Source: Brachionus plicatilis
Lineage: Eukaryota > Rotifera > Eurotatoria > Ploima > Brachionidae
Assembly (NCBI GenBank): GCA_010279815.1
Contig: QEOQ01000508.1
Location: 1,511,129 to 1,575,128, forward strand
Length of the DNA stretch: 64,000 nucleotides
Direction: 5' to 3'
The notes under the pieces were generated by a model. That model searched no databases, was not told where the DNA came from, and worked only from the letters and a program-made list of their open reading frames with translations. Position numbers and translations under genes: made by a program. Every line of letters starts with the position of its first letter. Positions within the stretch are counted from its first letter, which is position 1. Positions 23,362 through 36,138 of the stretch are shown here, in pieces.

Positions 23362-24538
23362 TTAGGTGAGAATGTCGCAAGCGTTCGATTGGACCTGACC
23401 GATCATTTTGTTCACTTCCAAAGACCAACAGTCCAAACGCTGTCTCATTATTTTAATCTTGGAAGAAAATAAAAAAATTGTATTCACTAATTCAAAAAAA
23501 TTTTTTTTTCCTAATTACTTGATTGATGTCTAGGACTCTTGGTTGGACCCATCTGATAAAAATTTTTTTATCCATTTGATCAATGGAGCCTTTGACGAGC
23601 CCGAGCGACAAAGCTCTCATCACCAACAATTCAATTTCGTCCTCAGGCAACTTGGTTTTTTCGGCCACTTGGCCAAACGTCAACTGTTTATTGCTGGCTG
23701 GTCTTTGAAAAGCCATTTCCATCAAGCAGAGCAGGCAAATTTTTTGTCTTATCTTAACTTCAGCAGCCTTCAAGTCAGCTTGTTGGGTCCAGTTAGGTCT
23801 CAAAGCCTCAAACTTGTCCAAGTCTCCTCTGTTAAAGGCGTAAAGAAAGTCGACCAGCCACTGGTCTTTTGTGCCACTCAAAGCACTCAGTATTGGGTGC
23901 ATTAGAAGCTCGCCAAAGTTATAGATACCATCAGCTAAAATAGCTGCTAGGCAAAGATAAAAGGCGCGCTCGTGACGCTCACCAACAGGCACATCTTCAT
24001 ACTTGACGCATCCAAGAAACTTGAGCGCATTTTTGTAAAATTCAAAGTGATTGCCAATGGTTCGGTAGTAGTTACTGGAAAACTCGTAGAAGCGCGAATG
24101 CACCGAGGTGACCCCCTCGAGTTCGCTCAATTCGCCCTCTGTTTGCTCCACATATTTCTTGGCCATGTCTAAATTTTTATTTTCCAGATGAATGGCGCCC
24201 AGTGCCGAGTCTACCAACACAGCTGCTTCTTTTTCCGATTTTATCTTTTCTCTGAGCTTTTCCAAAAAGGAAACTGACAGTGATGGGTCCTTGTATTGGC
24301 GCACTATGGGCAAGCACATTTCCACCAAGCTCAGCTGGTTGATTCTGTGTTCGAAGTCGGTGATGAATTTTTCATACATGGGAACTAGAATTTGTGACTT
24401 TTGCACTTGGGCATTGTTGACAAACTCCAGACATTTGAGGGTAAGTTGGTGCCACAGCTTTTTTGTGTACAATTCTTCGATTTGGAGCCAGTCCTCCTGG
24501 AATTGACCTGTGCTTTTTTGTTCATTTAAAAAGTTCAT
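23362..24538 (-). CDS. PSMD13: 26S proteasome regulatory subunit Rpn9 / PSMD13
   Basis: Two exons, 24538-23519 and 23457-23362, separated by a 61-bp intron (donor GTAATT, acceptor CCAAG), give 371 aa; human PSMD13 has 376. Rpn9 is a non-ATPase lid subunit of the 19S regulatory particle. The N-terminal two-thirds is helical repeat; the C-terminal PCI domain runs from about residue 230 and includes KICLLCLMEMAFQRP, LTFGQVAEKTKLPEDEIELLVMRAL and LGLVKGSIDQ. The intron falls inside the conserved end: VQPRVLDINQ from exon 1 joins a short second exon that ends ACDILT, the family C-terminus. That match confirms the splice. Start is the ATG at 24538. Confidence 0.96.
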
Positions 24539-25649
24539 TTTTGTTTGCCGAAATCAATTAGAATAAAGTTTTAAAAAAATATATGAATTTTAAAATTTTT
24601 TTGTTAAACAAGTTTAAATGTGCTTAATCACTTTTTTAAATGTAATTGCTAATGCAGATCATTTTCAGAAATACATTAACAATATTGAATGAAATAGATT
24701 TTTGTTTGTCCTGAGCTAAAATTAAACAATTTTTGACAGTTAAATTTTAAAAAAATATAAATTCAGCATATATTCAGCTCGTTAGTGTTACACTAACAAA
24801 AAAAAAAGACAAAAAATGTGTCGACTTACGAAATGTAACTTAACATTGTTGATGGTTTACTTTTATTTCCTCTAAATTTTAATAATATAAATAATAAATT
24901 TTATAAATTGTTAGTCAAAAGATTATTAGGTTAGTGCGTAGCAAAACAAGAGTAAATTTAGATTAATAGTTTATTTAAATTTTTAAATGTAATATTTAAA
25001 AGTTTCTACTTTAAACTTGAATCTTGTATTTTATTAAAAAGTAGCATTCTTTTTACATAAAACTATACCTTTTTTGTTCCATTTCATACGTAAATGGTTG
25101 TCAGTTAAATCTAAAATTTTTGATTCTTTAAATATATAAAAAATATATAATATGTTAAGAAAAGAGCAGATCTGTATAAAAGTCAAAGTCTCACAAGTCA
25201 AAAAAAGTATTTTAAAAGTCGTTTCGGACTTGGACTTTTTAATTTTTTTTTCAATCAAAGTTATGTGATTTTTTAAATTTCTAATAAAAAAACTGAAGAT
25301 AATTTTTTTTTTTAAAGTTTTTTCTCACTTAATTTCAATTGATTTAAATAGATAAAGAAATATTTTATATTTTACAGAATCAAAATTGATTAAATGCTCC
25401 ATGAGAATATTTAGTAAAACGTTTTTAAGTAAAAGTAGGGGTTTAAAAGCTCACTTTTTTTCGAATTAACTTTTTAAAATGAAAACTATTCATCGTAAAA
25501 CAGTTAATTTGTCACTCCTTTTTTAGTTCCTCTTTTCTTTAACTTTTTTTGAGTTTATTTCATAATTTTTAGGGAACGAAAAAGGACGGCGATGAATATT
25601 ATTGATACAAAACAAAACTTTGTTTTTTTTTTTCAACATTATTTTAGTT

Positions 25650-25866
25650 TTTTTTAAACTAAAAATTTTTTTAATTTAATTTTTTTCCATTTTTAAAAAT
25701 CGCTAAAGCAAAATCATATTTATAAATTTCTGATCTTTTAATGAGACTAAATAAAAGCTTTAAACAATTTTTATTTCATTCAAGTCAAGACTTTTTTCAT
25801 TTTTCCAAACAAGCAAAGGTCAGGACTTGGACTTGACTTATGACTTGTAACTTTTAAACAACTCTG
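25650..25866. repeat. Copy 1 of hAT-like repeat end
   Basis: About 215 bp that recurs at 26560-26785. Shared blocks include TTTTTCATTTTTCCAAACAA, GCAAAGGT and CTTGGACTTGACTTATGACT. It ends CTTTTAAACAACTCTG at 25866, which resembles the terminal sequence of the hAT-type element at 47775-48947 (CTTTTGACCAACTCTG), so it is probably a relic of the same family. A matching left end with target duplication was not found. Confidence 0.65.
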
Positions 25867-26559
25867 GTATACAGTGTTTTACTTAAAACAGCACAACGGG
25901 TTATTTTTCATAATTTTGCGTAATTTTAAAAAAAAAATGTGGGCTTTGTCACCGCCATGGACAATTGTCCATCGACAATAGAAAATGGCAAATTCGTGGA
26001 CAATTTTTTTTTAGGTTAATTGATGGACAATTTAGAAAATTGGTGGAAAAATGAGAAATAAAATTTATTTGATAATCGAATTATGAAAAAAATTAATTCT
26101 AATTAATATTTAAAAAATTATTTTTTTTAAATTTCTTAATTTACATATTTTCTGAGAAGTCTTTTCATCAGGAACTTTATTTACAGTATTTTTTTGGGAC
26201 GGCCTCTTTTCTTCAAAGGTTCTTTATCGCCACCTTTACACTACAAAACATCATCTACTTCGAGGTAGTTCGGAATGTTTACGCTACTTCCATTTTTAAT
26301 AATATTATATTTTTAAAAAAAAAATACGAATTGTATTTTTCAAACAAACCATTCCAATAAAATGTTGTTTGTTAAAAAAATTGTTATTACTTTTATAAAA
26401 ATAATTCCTTTTATAATTGACATTAAATAATTAACATTAAGATAATTATTCTATGGACAAAGTAAAATTCGATAGACAATTGGTCTTTTATCTGGACAAT
26501 TAAAAAATTTTATTTGTTTTTTAAACTTTGTTTATTTTTTTTCAACCTTTTTTATAATT

Positions 26560-26785
26560 TTTTTTTAAACTAAAAATTTTTTTATTAATTTTTTTATTAT
26601 TTTTATTTTTTATTTTTTTTAAAAACGGAAAATTTTTTTCCGTTTTTAAAAATAGTTAAAGCAGGATTATATTCATGAATTTATGATCGTTTAATCAGAC
26701 TAAATAAAGCTTTAAAATTTTTTTTTTTCATTTTTCCAAACAAGCAAAGGTCACGGCTTGGACTTGACTTATGACTTGTGACTTA
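26560..26785. repeat. Copy 2 of hAT-like repeat end
   Basis: Diverged copy of 25650-25866 in the same orientation: TTTTTTTAAACTAAAAATTT at the start, GACTAAATAAAGC in the middle and CTTGGACTTGACTTATGACT at the end. It lacks the terminal AACTCTG, so it is truncated. Confidence 0.65.
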
Positions 26786-27072
26786 AAATGATGTAAAATC
26801 ACGTAATATTACGTTAAAGGTTCATTGTCCACTAAAAAAGTGACAGGATTATTGCAAAAATTTTATTTAGTTAAAGAAATTACTAAAAAAATACTTAATA
26901 AAAAAATAAACTTTCATTTACTGTCAGAAACGCTTCTATACCATTAGATATACAGCAGATTACAAGCTTCATATCCAATTTGAATAATAAAAAATTTTAT
27001 TCAATCTTAATCAGATCAAATAGTATTTTGTTTATATCTTTTGAATGGTATTTGACTAAATCTCTTTGCAAA

Positions 27073-27255
27073 ATGCTAAATCATGCAACAAACATTCTAA
27101 AATTTTCAATTAAACTATGCGAAAAATTTTCAAAAAGTTTTTTCTTAAAATTTGCACAAATTATGACCATCTTCGGAGTTTTTTTAAACGCTTTTTTTTC
27201 GGTTTTTAAATTTACTGGGTCGTCATCCAACCAAAGCAATGAGAAAGAAAAATGA
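27073..27255 (+). CDS. Possible 60-aa membrane microprotein (weak)
   Basis: An ATG at 27073 opens a 60-codon frame; the frame stays open for 31 codons upstream too, which is unusual in such AT-rich DNA. The product has a hydrophobic stretch (FLKFAQIMTIFGVFLNAFF) followed by a polar Ser/Asn/Glu/Lys tail, as in small single-pass membrane proteins. I recognise no family and see no splice partner. It may be chance. Confidence 0.2.
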   Translation: MLNHATNILKFSIKLCEKFSKSFFLKFAQIMTIFGVFLNAFFSVFKFTGSSSNQSNEKEK

Positions 27256-27693
27256 GAAATGAGAAAAAAGACATTTTATTTTGGTTAATTTTAATTTACT
27301 TAGCAATTGTTTTATATTATCTAACCAATTTTTATTTTAGCATTACATTTTTTTAAAACTTTGTATTTAACTTTTAGTAGACAAATAAGTCTAAAAAGCT
27401 TCTAGTGATAAAATTGACTTATATTCATATAAAAATTGATAATCTATAGGGGATTTTAATTGTAAAATAAATATATTAATTTCTTGAATTCTTTTTAAAT
27501 GATTTATTAATAATGGTTTTCCAAAATTCAAAAATATTCAAGACAATTTTGGAGTAAAGTTAAACTTTATGTTAAATCTTTTACACAATTTAAAAACAAT
27601 ATCAAATGTTTTTAATTTAAATACAATTTTGAAATTCAAAAAGAATAATTTGAAAATTTTGATTTAAGAAGAAAATAACCTCTAAAAATAATT

Positions 27694-30600
27694 ATGGACA
27701 ATGATGATAATACGGATAAAAAAGAAAAGTAATCATTTGAAAATAATTTTAACTCTTTTATGTTTTTTCATCTAGTTTTGATACCACAACAACTCAAACA
27801 AAAATCCTAAGGAGAAATTCGGTATTTTTCTTTAAAATTTTTCTACAACTAAATCAAATTTATTTATCAAGATTTTAAAATCAAGCGACTTCGATTCAAA
27901 AGTAATTTATTAGTAGAATAGACCGAAAAAAAATCTAATTTTTTACACTCAGCTAATGGATGAAATAACTTCGGATGAGACTACTCGCATTCGCAAATCA
28001 AGAAGGGTCAGTTTCTCTCAAAGGATTCTAGTCAAGTAAATTCACGTATTTTAGGTGATAAAGCATTATCTTTAATTTGGATTAAATTTAGAACTTTTGA
28101 TGAACTTCAATCAAGTAATAATAAAAAGATTTAGTTTGGTTAATTGAATTTTATTTTGAATTTAATTTGAAATTTAAATTTTAAAAGATTTTTTTCAAAA
28201 TTTACTTTAATAATTTTTGAATTTAAATTTAATTTTTAAATTAGAAAAATTTTTTGAAGATAATCGAAAAATTAATATTAAAAAATGATAATTTTAATCT
28301 CTTTAACATTTTTTTAACAGAACCAAATGATTCAGTTACCGAAGTAAATACTTTGGCAAATGCGAAGTCATCAATTATCAGATCTGATCTGAAAAAATTA
28401 AATGACTTAACAAATCCCAGAGTAGACGGTTCTCCTACTAAGTCTCTAAACAAAACAGCAGAACCAAATGAGGATACCTCTATTTTACCATTAAACACAA
28501 CTTTTGAAACCGACTCAATGATCAATAATCTTGAAGGAACAAATATTGAATGCTTCAAAATGAAAATAGAAGACGAAATCGAAAATTTAATTATTAGAAA
28601 CGACAATTATGATCAAAAATTGGAAACTACTTTAGAAGAATCAGTTCTTTTAGAAAATCAGCAAAATGAGACCATACATCAAGCAATTTCAGATACTACT
28701 TGTGGATCAATAGATTCCCCACCAAATTTAAGCCTAACCAAATCTATGGCAATACCAGACCAAAACAAAACATATGAAATGGTTAATAACACTGCCAAAA
28801 CCCAAATTATGAATGATTTTACCACAAACAGTCAAATAAGAGTAGACGAGACCCAAATTATTCAATGCCATTCTTGTATCACAATCACGGAGCCTTCACT
28901 TATAGATAAAACTTGTGACTCAGAAAAAACTCAAACAATCAACAAGATTTTTGACATTGAGCCTAATATAGAGGCTAAATCGCCCAATTCATCTCAATTG
29001 AGTGTTTCTAAAATTAAATCAAGAACTACAAATAAAAAATCAATTGATGAAGCGATTAATAAAATTAAAGAAAAAAATAGATCAATTAATAGATCAGGCT
29101 TTAATTTATCTTCTCTAAATGAAACTTTGTCGAATTGTGAAGATTTGAGAGAGACCAGCAACCGAAATACGGAGAATGAATTAAAATTGGCATTGGAAAG
29201 AAGCAGAAACGTAATTGAAAGAATGAGAGCCCTGAAGAGTAAACTGGATGATGCCGGGGCCAAAAAAAAACAAGAACTAGAAAATTTAAGTAAAAAAAAA
29301 TTTGAAAGAAGCAATGAAATTGAAAGAATTGAGGCTGAAAATTTAAAAATGAAAACTGAAATTGAAAAAATAATGCTAGATGCTTCGATTGATCCACAAT
29401 TAATTTATTTATTAATTGAAAATAATGAAAAAAATGTTGACAAACATCTAAATGATTTAAAAAATTTAACAGAAAAAAACAAGAACAACGAAAAAGAGAT
29501 TAGAGATGCAAAACGAAAATTGGATAACCTTAAAGATAATGTAGACATTGGTTTTGACCAAATTGAGTCGCTGCGTGGCAACAGAGATGAAAAAGAGAAG
29601 CTTACCAGATTATACAAATTAATTTTCGATGATAAATTGGTTGACTTTAATGTGGTCAATTTTGACCAAGACATAATTCAATTGTCATTTTTTAATGATT
29701 TAATACAAGTACAAATTAAAGTGACCAATTTGGTAAATGATTTAATGAAAAAATTTTCTTGGGAATCGAATGAGTCAAATGAATTTTTATTAGATGATGT
29801 AAATAAAAAGTTCAAATATTTGAATTATCCAATCAAGCAAATTAACATACAAACTAATGTTGATTCACATGGAAATAAAATGTTGACCAGAGCTAGCCGC
29901 ATATCATTATCAAACAAATACTCGAAAAAAAAGGTTCCTATGTTTGTTCGCTATTGTATCGCATTGATAATGGGCGAGTTTGATCTTAACCCGGACGGAA
30001 ATTTAATCTTAGCTGAGCACAAATTCAAATTTGTCAAAGATTTACCAATAGTAAAATAATTAAATTCTGAGATTTTAATAAAACAGCTTTTTTTCTTCTA
30101 GTTTATTGCTAGAATGAGACTTGCATGTCATTGTGCGACTAATTTGGCCAAAGATCTAGAGGAATTGCTCGCAAAAAATGAAAATTGTACAAATAAAATA
30201 GATTTTGACATAAAGAAGTAAATTTCTCAATAAAATAAATGTTATTTAATTAATTTTTTTTTAAGTTTTATTATCAATTTTTGCATATCTTCACTTGAAG
30301 ATTTGTGTTTGTACAATTTACGACTTAACGTAGAGCCTGGTGCATATTATCAATTGCCGATACCATTCAAAATTGACCAGAACGATCTAGATGAGCCATT
30401 TGAACCAAAGTATTACATTTTTTTTATTTATTTTTTTCTTTTTAAAATAGGGATCTCAAGACACTTTTTTAAAAGATTGATCAAATTTAGAATAAATGAT
30501 TATTTATGTTGAATTTTAAAAGTTTACTATTCAGCTTTTTTTATTCAAAGACTTTAATTGAGAAAGTCACGAGAAAGATAAAATATCATCGTGGTTTTCT

Positions 30601-30732
30601 CCAAAGAGAACGATTTAACTAATAATAACATTTTTTTTTTCAAGCTATGCTAAATTATCCAAGCTGTTGGAAGAAAAATGCTTTGAAAACGGATCAATGA
30701 AGAGTTTTTTCAAAAAGCTAAATGTTTTTTAA
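27694..30732 (+). CDS. KNL1: KNL1 kinetochore scaffold homolog (Spc7/CASC5)
   Basis: Nine exons join in consistent phase to 764 aa: 27694-27728, 27776-27821, 27872-27901, 27953-28035, 28092-28114, 28321-30050, 30102-30217, 30266-30409, 30645-30732. KNL1 is the KMN-network subunit that recruits PP1, Bub1 and Bub3 at kinetochores. Seen: the PP1-docking SILK motif (residues 27-30, in RRNSILK) and RVSF motif (55-58, in KSRRVSFSQRILV), spaced and flanked as in vertebrate KNL1; a long low-complexity acidic/Asn middle; a coiled coil (~350-490); then a region with the layout of the C-terminal tandem RWD domains that bind the Mis12 complex, ending KSFFKKLNVF. Canonical MELT (Bub3-binding) repeats are not visible; MDEIT at 39-43 is only similar. 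At 764 aa it is far shorter than human KNL1, mainly because the MELT array is missing. An alternative last exon through the acceptor at 30450 would stop after DLKTLF; I prefer the 30645 exon because its end matches the family better. Confidence 0.87.
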
Positions 30733-31657
30733 GATATTTTTTATAATTTTTGATACGAGACAATGTTAACATATTTTTTTTTCTATAAATTCACGTTTAA
30801 ACAAGCAATTTTTAAAGTCTCAAATTCATTTTAAATATTCATTTCATACAAAATTTTCAATCTGGAATTAATTATTATTGTGTTGGAAAAAATTTTAAAA
30901 TTCTTTTTTGTTCAATTTCGCAGCAGCTTTATTTTAAATCAAAGAAACACGAAAATACTTAGTTACGCGACAGAAATCTTTTGAGGAAAATATTTGCCAA
31001 AATCTTGTCAAACTAAATTTGTTTACCCTGTTAATGAGGCTTTACTTTAAAATGAGAATTTTCTCAAATAGAAAAAAATCAAAAGTGCAAAACTGGACAT
31101 TATTATAAATAATTAATTTAATTTTCTAAAAAATTTCAAGGAAATTTATTTAAAAGTTTTTTATTTTTGAAATTGAACTTTTTTATCAATTAGTGTTTGA
31201 TCATGCAAATTCGGAATTAAGCTTAAAGAAAAAATTTAATTGACCCGAAATTTGGATGCGTTTCCAAGAAGGAAACGAGCAATTTGAGCCACTTAAGTGA
31301 CACAAATTCAATTGATGTAATTTTAAATTGAATCCAAATAAAATAGGCTTTAGATTTAACCGGGAAAATAGCTTTTTAAATATGAAAAATTTGCGTTAGA
31401 AGAAAAATAAATTTTTTTTTTTTAATTTGAACAATTTAAATATTTATTGAGCTCTACCAATTAGTTGCCTTTTTTCGCTATTTGCTCATAACTTCAATTA
31501 AATCCAAATGTTAGATTTTACTTGCAATCGGAATCGATTGTTTTTCTGATAATGAACTAAGTTGTTTCAAGATTTCTTTTATGCTAATAAAATTACTAAA
31601 AATAAATTTTTAAATTTAGTTTTTTATTTTCAGGCTAATTTAATTTTTGAGCCAAAA
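30733..31657. other. KNL1 3' flank and NAPRT 5' region
   Basis: No coding frame. An acceptor TTTATTTTCAG ends at 31633, 24 bp before the NAPRT ATG, so a 5' UTR intron of the next gene probably lies here; its donor was not identified. Confidence 0.5.
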
Positions 31658-33464
31658 ATGAGTGACAAATTAGATGCAAACGAGAACATAATAAACGAGA
31701 CTAATCCTTTCGAGAACCACATCCGTTTGACCAGCAAGTACGAGCTGAACAATGCCGTACAACCATTGTTGACTGATTTGTACCAAATTTCAATGGCCTA
31801 TGCCTACTGGAAAAATCAGAAAAATGACAATGCTGTCTTTGATTTGTTTTTTCGCAAAAATCCTTTCCAAGGCGAGTACACTGTGTTCGCCGGCTTGGAA
31901 GATTGCCTCAAATACATCCAAAATTTTAAGTTCAGCACCTCAGACATTGATTACCTGCGCACTGCAATGCCCCAATATGTGGAAGATGAATTTTTTGTCT
32001 ATCTTGAGAACATGAACTTGAATGATATACAAATATACGCTCTCAGAGAAGGCTCTTTGGTTTTCCCGAGGATTCCAATAATGAGAATCGAGGGTCCCTT
32101 GCCCATTGTTCAACTATTAGAGACAACTTTGCTGGTACTTGTCAACTACGCCAGCCTAGTGACCACAAATGCTTCTAGGTTTCGTTTGGCGGCAGGTGAA
32201 TTCAAAAATTTGCTCGAGTTCGGCTTAAGAAGAGCGCAGGGTCCTGATGGAGGCCTGGGCGCTTCCAAATACTGCTACATCGGGGGATTTGATGGCACTA
32301 GTAATGTTCTCGCTGGCAAATTATACAGCATACCTATTAGAGGCACCCATGCTCATTCATTTGTCTCCTCTTACAACGATTTGTCTGATCTACATGACCG
32401 AGTAAATTTTTAAAAAGAAAAAAAAAAATTTTTTTGCTGAAAAAAAATTTTATTTATAGACTTTAAAAAGTGTTGTTTCGGACGAAATGTTCGATTTGGC
32501 CAATTTGTCCATGGATTATTTGACTCAATTGGAAAAATTTGAGTTCAATTTTAGTCTAAATGAGGCTAATAGAGGTGAGCTAGCTGCGTTTATTGGCTAT
32601 GCGATTGCTTTTCCATCTGACTTTCTTGCTTTGGTCGACACTTATAATGTGTTAAAAAGTGGCGTGCCGAACTTTTGCGCTGTGGCTTTGGCTTTGCATA
32701 AAGTGGGATATAGAGCCAAGGGTATTCGACTTGATTCTGGCGATCTGGCCTATTTGTCCAACAAAGTTAGGGATTTTTTCAAAAAAGTAGCTAAAGTTTT
32801 TCAATTGGACTTTTTTGAAAGCTTGACCATAGTGGCAAGCAATGACATAAACGAAGATATTTTGCATTCGCTGAACATGCAGGGACATTCAATTGACTCA
32901 TTCGGCATTGGCACACATTTGGTTACTTGTCAAAAACAGCCGGCTCTTGGCTGTGTGTTCAAGTTAGTAGAGGTGAATGGGAGGCCGTGTGTAAAATTGA
33001 GTGAAGACGTGCAAAAGGCGACCTTTCCGGGCAAAAAAAATGCCTATCGCCTTTATGACAAAGAGGGCATTCCATTGGTAGATCTGTTGACCAGAAGTGA
33101 CGAAGATGAGCCAAAAGTTGGCGAGGCATTTTTATGCCGTCATCCATTTATTGAGACAAAAAGAGCCTATCTGTCGCCGAGCAAAGTGGAAAATTTACTT
33201 GTGCCTGTATGGATAAATGGAAAGCTAGTCCAGGAAAACATGGACAGTATTGATGGAATACGCGAAAGGGTTCGCAAGCAATTAAATCGTTTGAGAAATG
33301 ACCACAAAAGAATGCTAAATCCCACCCCGTATAAGGTAATTGTTGAGGAAAATAAAAAATTAAAATTAATTTTTTTATTTTAAAAGATTACGGTGTCCAG
33401 GACTTTGTATGATTTTATCCACAACTTGTGGCTTGATTATACGCCCATCGGTGAGTTGAAATAA
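31658..33464 (+). CDS. NAPRT: Nicotinate phosphoribosyltransferase
   Basis: Three exons, 31658-32401, 32460-33335 and 33387-33464, with introns of 58 and 51 bp, both in phase 0, give 565 aa (human NAPRT 538). The enzyme makes nicotinate mononucleotide from nicotinate and PRPP with ATP, the first Preiss-Handler step of NAD synthesis in the cytosol. Visible: [15 protein letters not shown] near residue 30, [84 protein letters not shown] with the conserved His, and [13 protein letters not shown] plus ASNDINEDI of the phosphoribosyl-binding part. Exon 1 stops after the DLHD segment and exon 3 supplies the short C-terminus ending IGELK. The start ATG lies 24 bp after a splice acceptor, so the first exon is non-coding. 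AATAAA overlaps the stop codon (33460-33465), although a polyadenylation site may lie further on. Confidence 0.96.
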
Positions 33465-36138
33465 ATCTAAATTTATTCACAAAATTAGAGAAACATGTTT
33501 TTAAAAAACCTAATTGTGTAATGTTGTTTATTTGAGCTAATAAATCTCAGTTGGATAGAATTTTAATGTTTGAAATTTAATGTTTTATAGGTAGATAAAA
33601 ATCTCTTTGAATCTGACAAAAAACGGCTTGTTTGTTGTTGTCTTTAGTTTGATAAATCCTAGAAATAAATTCAAATATATCTTAATTAGATTGCACCATT
33701 TTAACAAATTAATTTTTGATTTTCTTTTTTTAAAGCTAACATCATTTAACCAGAGAAGAATGTGATATAAAAAACAGGATTGTAGCCAGAGGAGAAACAT
33801 TTATATGGAATTAATATTTATGAAATTCTTTGATTTTATGTGACCACTAGAAATAGAATGTTTTATTTAAATAATTTGATTTGCATACCTTTTTATAAAT
33901 AAAATTTTTACATATCAGCTCACATTTAGATGAATAAAAAATTTGTTCTGATATTTAAGAAATAATGTTTTTTTCCTCAGCATTTCCATTTTTAATCTTC
34001 TGACGACAAAATAAATTTTATAAATTTAAAAATTTGAGACAAGAATTTTAAAATAATTAATAAATGTAAAACAATTAAAAATGAAAATTTGAAAAAATTT
34101 ATTACTTTTAAAAATATGTTGATTATTTTGATTGCGTTGAAAACTATTTGAAAGCTTTTTTGAGTTTGTTTTATTTAAAAATAAAATTTTAATAATCAAC
34201 ATTTAATTATGAATGATAGATGAAATTTTTTTTCTCTTAAAGGCCCAAGAGTTTTTTTCGATCTTTTTGATTCTTCTTTTGCTCTTTGCTCAATATGTTA
34301 AATAATTTTTGACAATTTTTTACCATCAAACTAAATATTCTAAAAAATATTTCAATTAATTGATTTATGCTTGAATATTTTTCTAGAAAAAAAAATTATT
34401 CGCTAAGAACCAAGATGAGTTTTTGGACCCATCAGAAATTTTGTCTTTTTTTGTAAAATAAATTGAAAACCATGCTAAATCATCATTAAATTAAAAAATT
34501 TACTTAAATTAAATAATTTTTGTTGTAAATTTCAATTTTTTAAACCATGTCTCAACGAAAGATGCTTTTGGTGCTGTTGCAGTGGACAAATTTTTCTAAC
34601 CGATTTGTTAAAATTGTTACGACCAATGACTCAGAATTAAAATAAATTCAAAGATAAATGAAAAAATTATTGTTTTTTTGAACTTTTATCAAATTTTCTT
34701 GTAAATATTGCAAAAATAATAAAGGATATTTTTTGGAATCTGTTACATTTTTTGAATAAATGTTTGTGTTCAAAAAGTATTTGAATGAATATTTGAATAA
34801 ATAATCTTGTTTATTTTGTCTTAACAGCAAATCTTATTTGGATTTTGTAATTAGACAAATGGTCTTAAATCCTCGTGTCAAATGACTATTCTAAGTTGTA
34901 ATTTACCAAAATTTTAAATATTTATAGTCGTTTTAAAGAATGATGACAAATAGTAAAAAATTCCTTTACACATTTTTTGGAGTTAATTTAAAAAATTTCA
35001 AATTTGAATTAATGTTTAAAGAAAAATAATATATTGATTTTTTTTTAAATAATTATTTTAAAGTTTATTCAAATTCTTGTTAATTTGATGAAACAATAAA
35101 GCTGATTAAAATTGTTAATTCTGCAATTATTAAGATATTTTATGAACTCTTAATTATATCCTGACAACTGATTGAGGCCTATTATGATCGAATTTTAATG
35201 CTAATGATGATCATTATTTAATTTAATTTAAGTATGATTTAGATGGTTTTAAAATTTTAATCATAAATTTTATTTCAGAGATATTTTCGTGTTAGACCAT
35301 TTGAAAAACAAAATTAATATTTTAAATTTTGCATAGTATACATAGATTGGAATGAATGGAAACTAAATTGCTTAAACAGTAAATCTTAAAATAAGAAAAA
35401 TTTTGATCTTATAGTTCATTTTTCCAAATAAAAATATTAAAAATTTTTCTTAATTTTACTAAAAAAAAGTGAAATTACATGAAAAAAGAATTGAAGTTCT
35501 TAACGTTCGAGTACCAAAGATATTGAATAAACACTTTGAGCTAAAGCTTTTAAAACTTGGTTTATTTATGAAAATGCTAAGTTCTAAAAACAATCAAACT
35601 TAAAATTTTGTTAAATAATTTTAAACGGGAAAAGGTATCAAAAATTTTAATAAATTACTTAAAAGTTTTCTTTGAAAAAAAACCTAAACTCAATTGGAAA
35701 AATAATTACATACTTGTTTCTAGATGGGTCTGATACGAATCAGAAAATCAAGCTTTAGTATTAAAAAGAAGTCTAAAAAACTAAATTTTCGATGATAAAA
35801 TTTTTTTATCTTAAAATGATACTGTATTAATAATAAAGAAAATAAATAAAATAAACATAAAATATTTTATTTTTAAGTTAAATGGATGATCAGATCATTT
35901 AGCTTTTGGATAGTAGCTTTTGCTTACAACCTATAATTAAACATCAAAACAAAAAAATAATTTAAATAGATTTTTATAAGCAATAAATAAAACATAAAAT
36001 TTTCAAATTAAACAATTTTTAAAACTCTTCAAGATGCTTAAATATTTATTTAAAAACTAGGATTTAGTTTATTTAAAAAAATCAAATTGAAAAAGTACTT
36101 TTCTAAGATACAGTTAAAATGTGTTTATTGAAAAAAAA
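33465..36138. other. Intergenic, no gene seen
   Basis: AT-rich sequence between two convergent genes. Only short frames without supporting composition occur. An AATAAA on the minus strand at 36124-36129 probably serves the OTU gene. Confidence 0.55.
36124..36129 (-). terminator. Polyadenylation signal of the OTU gene
   Basis: AATAAA on the minus strand 10-15 bases after the stop codon at 36139-36141. Confidence 0.5.

Larger units (their letters stand above)
24539..27693. other. Intergenic between divergent Rpn9 and KNL1 genes, repeat-bearing
   Basis: Must hold the promoters of two divergently read genes. It contains two copies of a ~220-bp repeat (25650-25866 and 26560-26785), a 14-bp palindrome TGGACAATTGTCCA near 25967, and one short open frame at 27073-27255. 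Confidence 0.6.

Noticed and set aside
25034..25258. 74-aa frame on the minus strand
   Set aside because: No ATG start at its head, low-complexity, and overlaps repeat-derived AAGTC sequence.
30450..30732. Alternative KNL1 ending through the acceptor at 30450 (stop after DLKTLF)
   Set aside because: In phase, but the later exon at 30645 gives a C-terminus that resembles the KNL1 family end much better; it may be a minor isoform.
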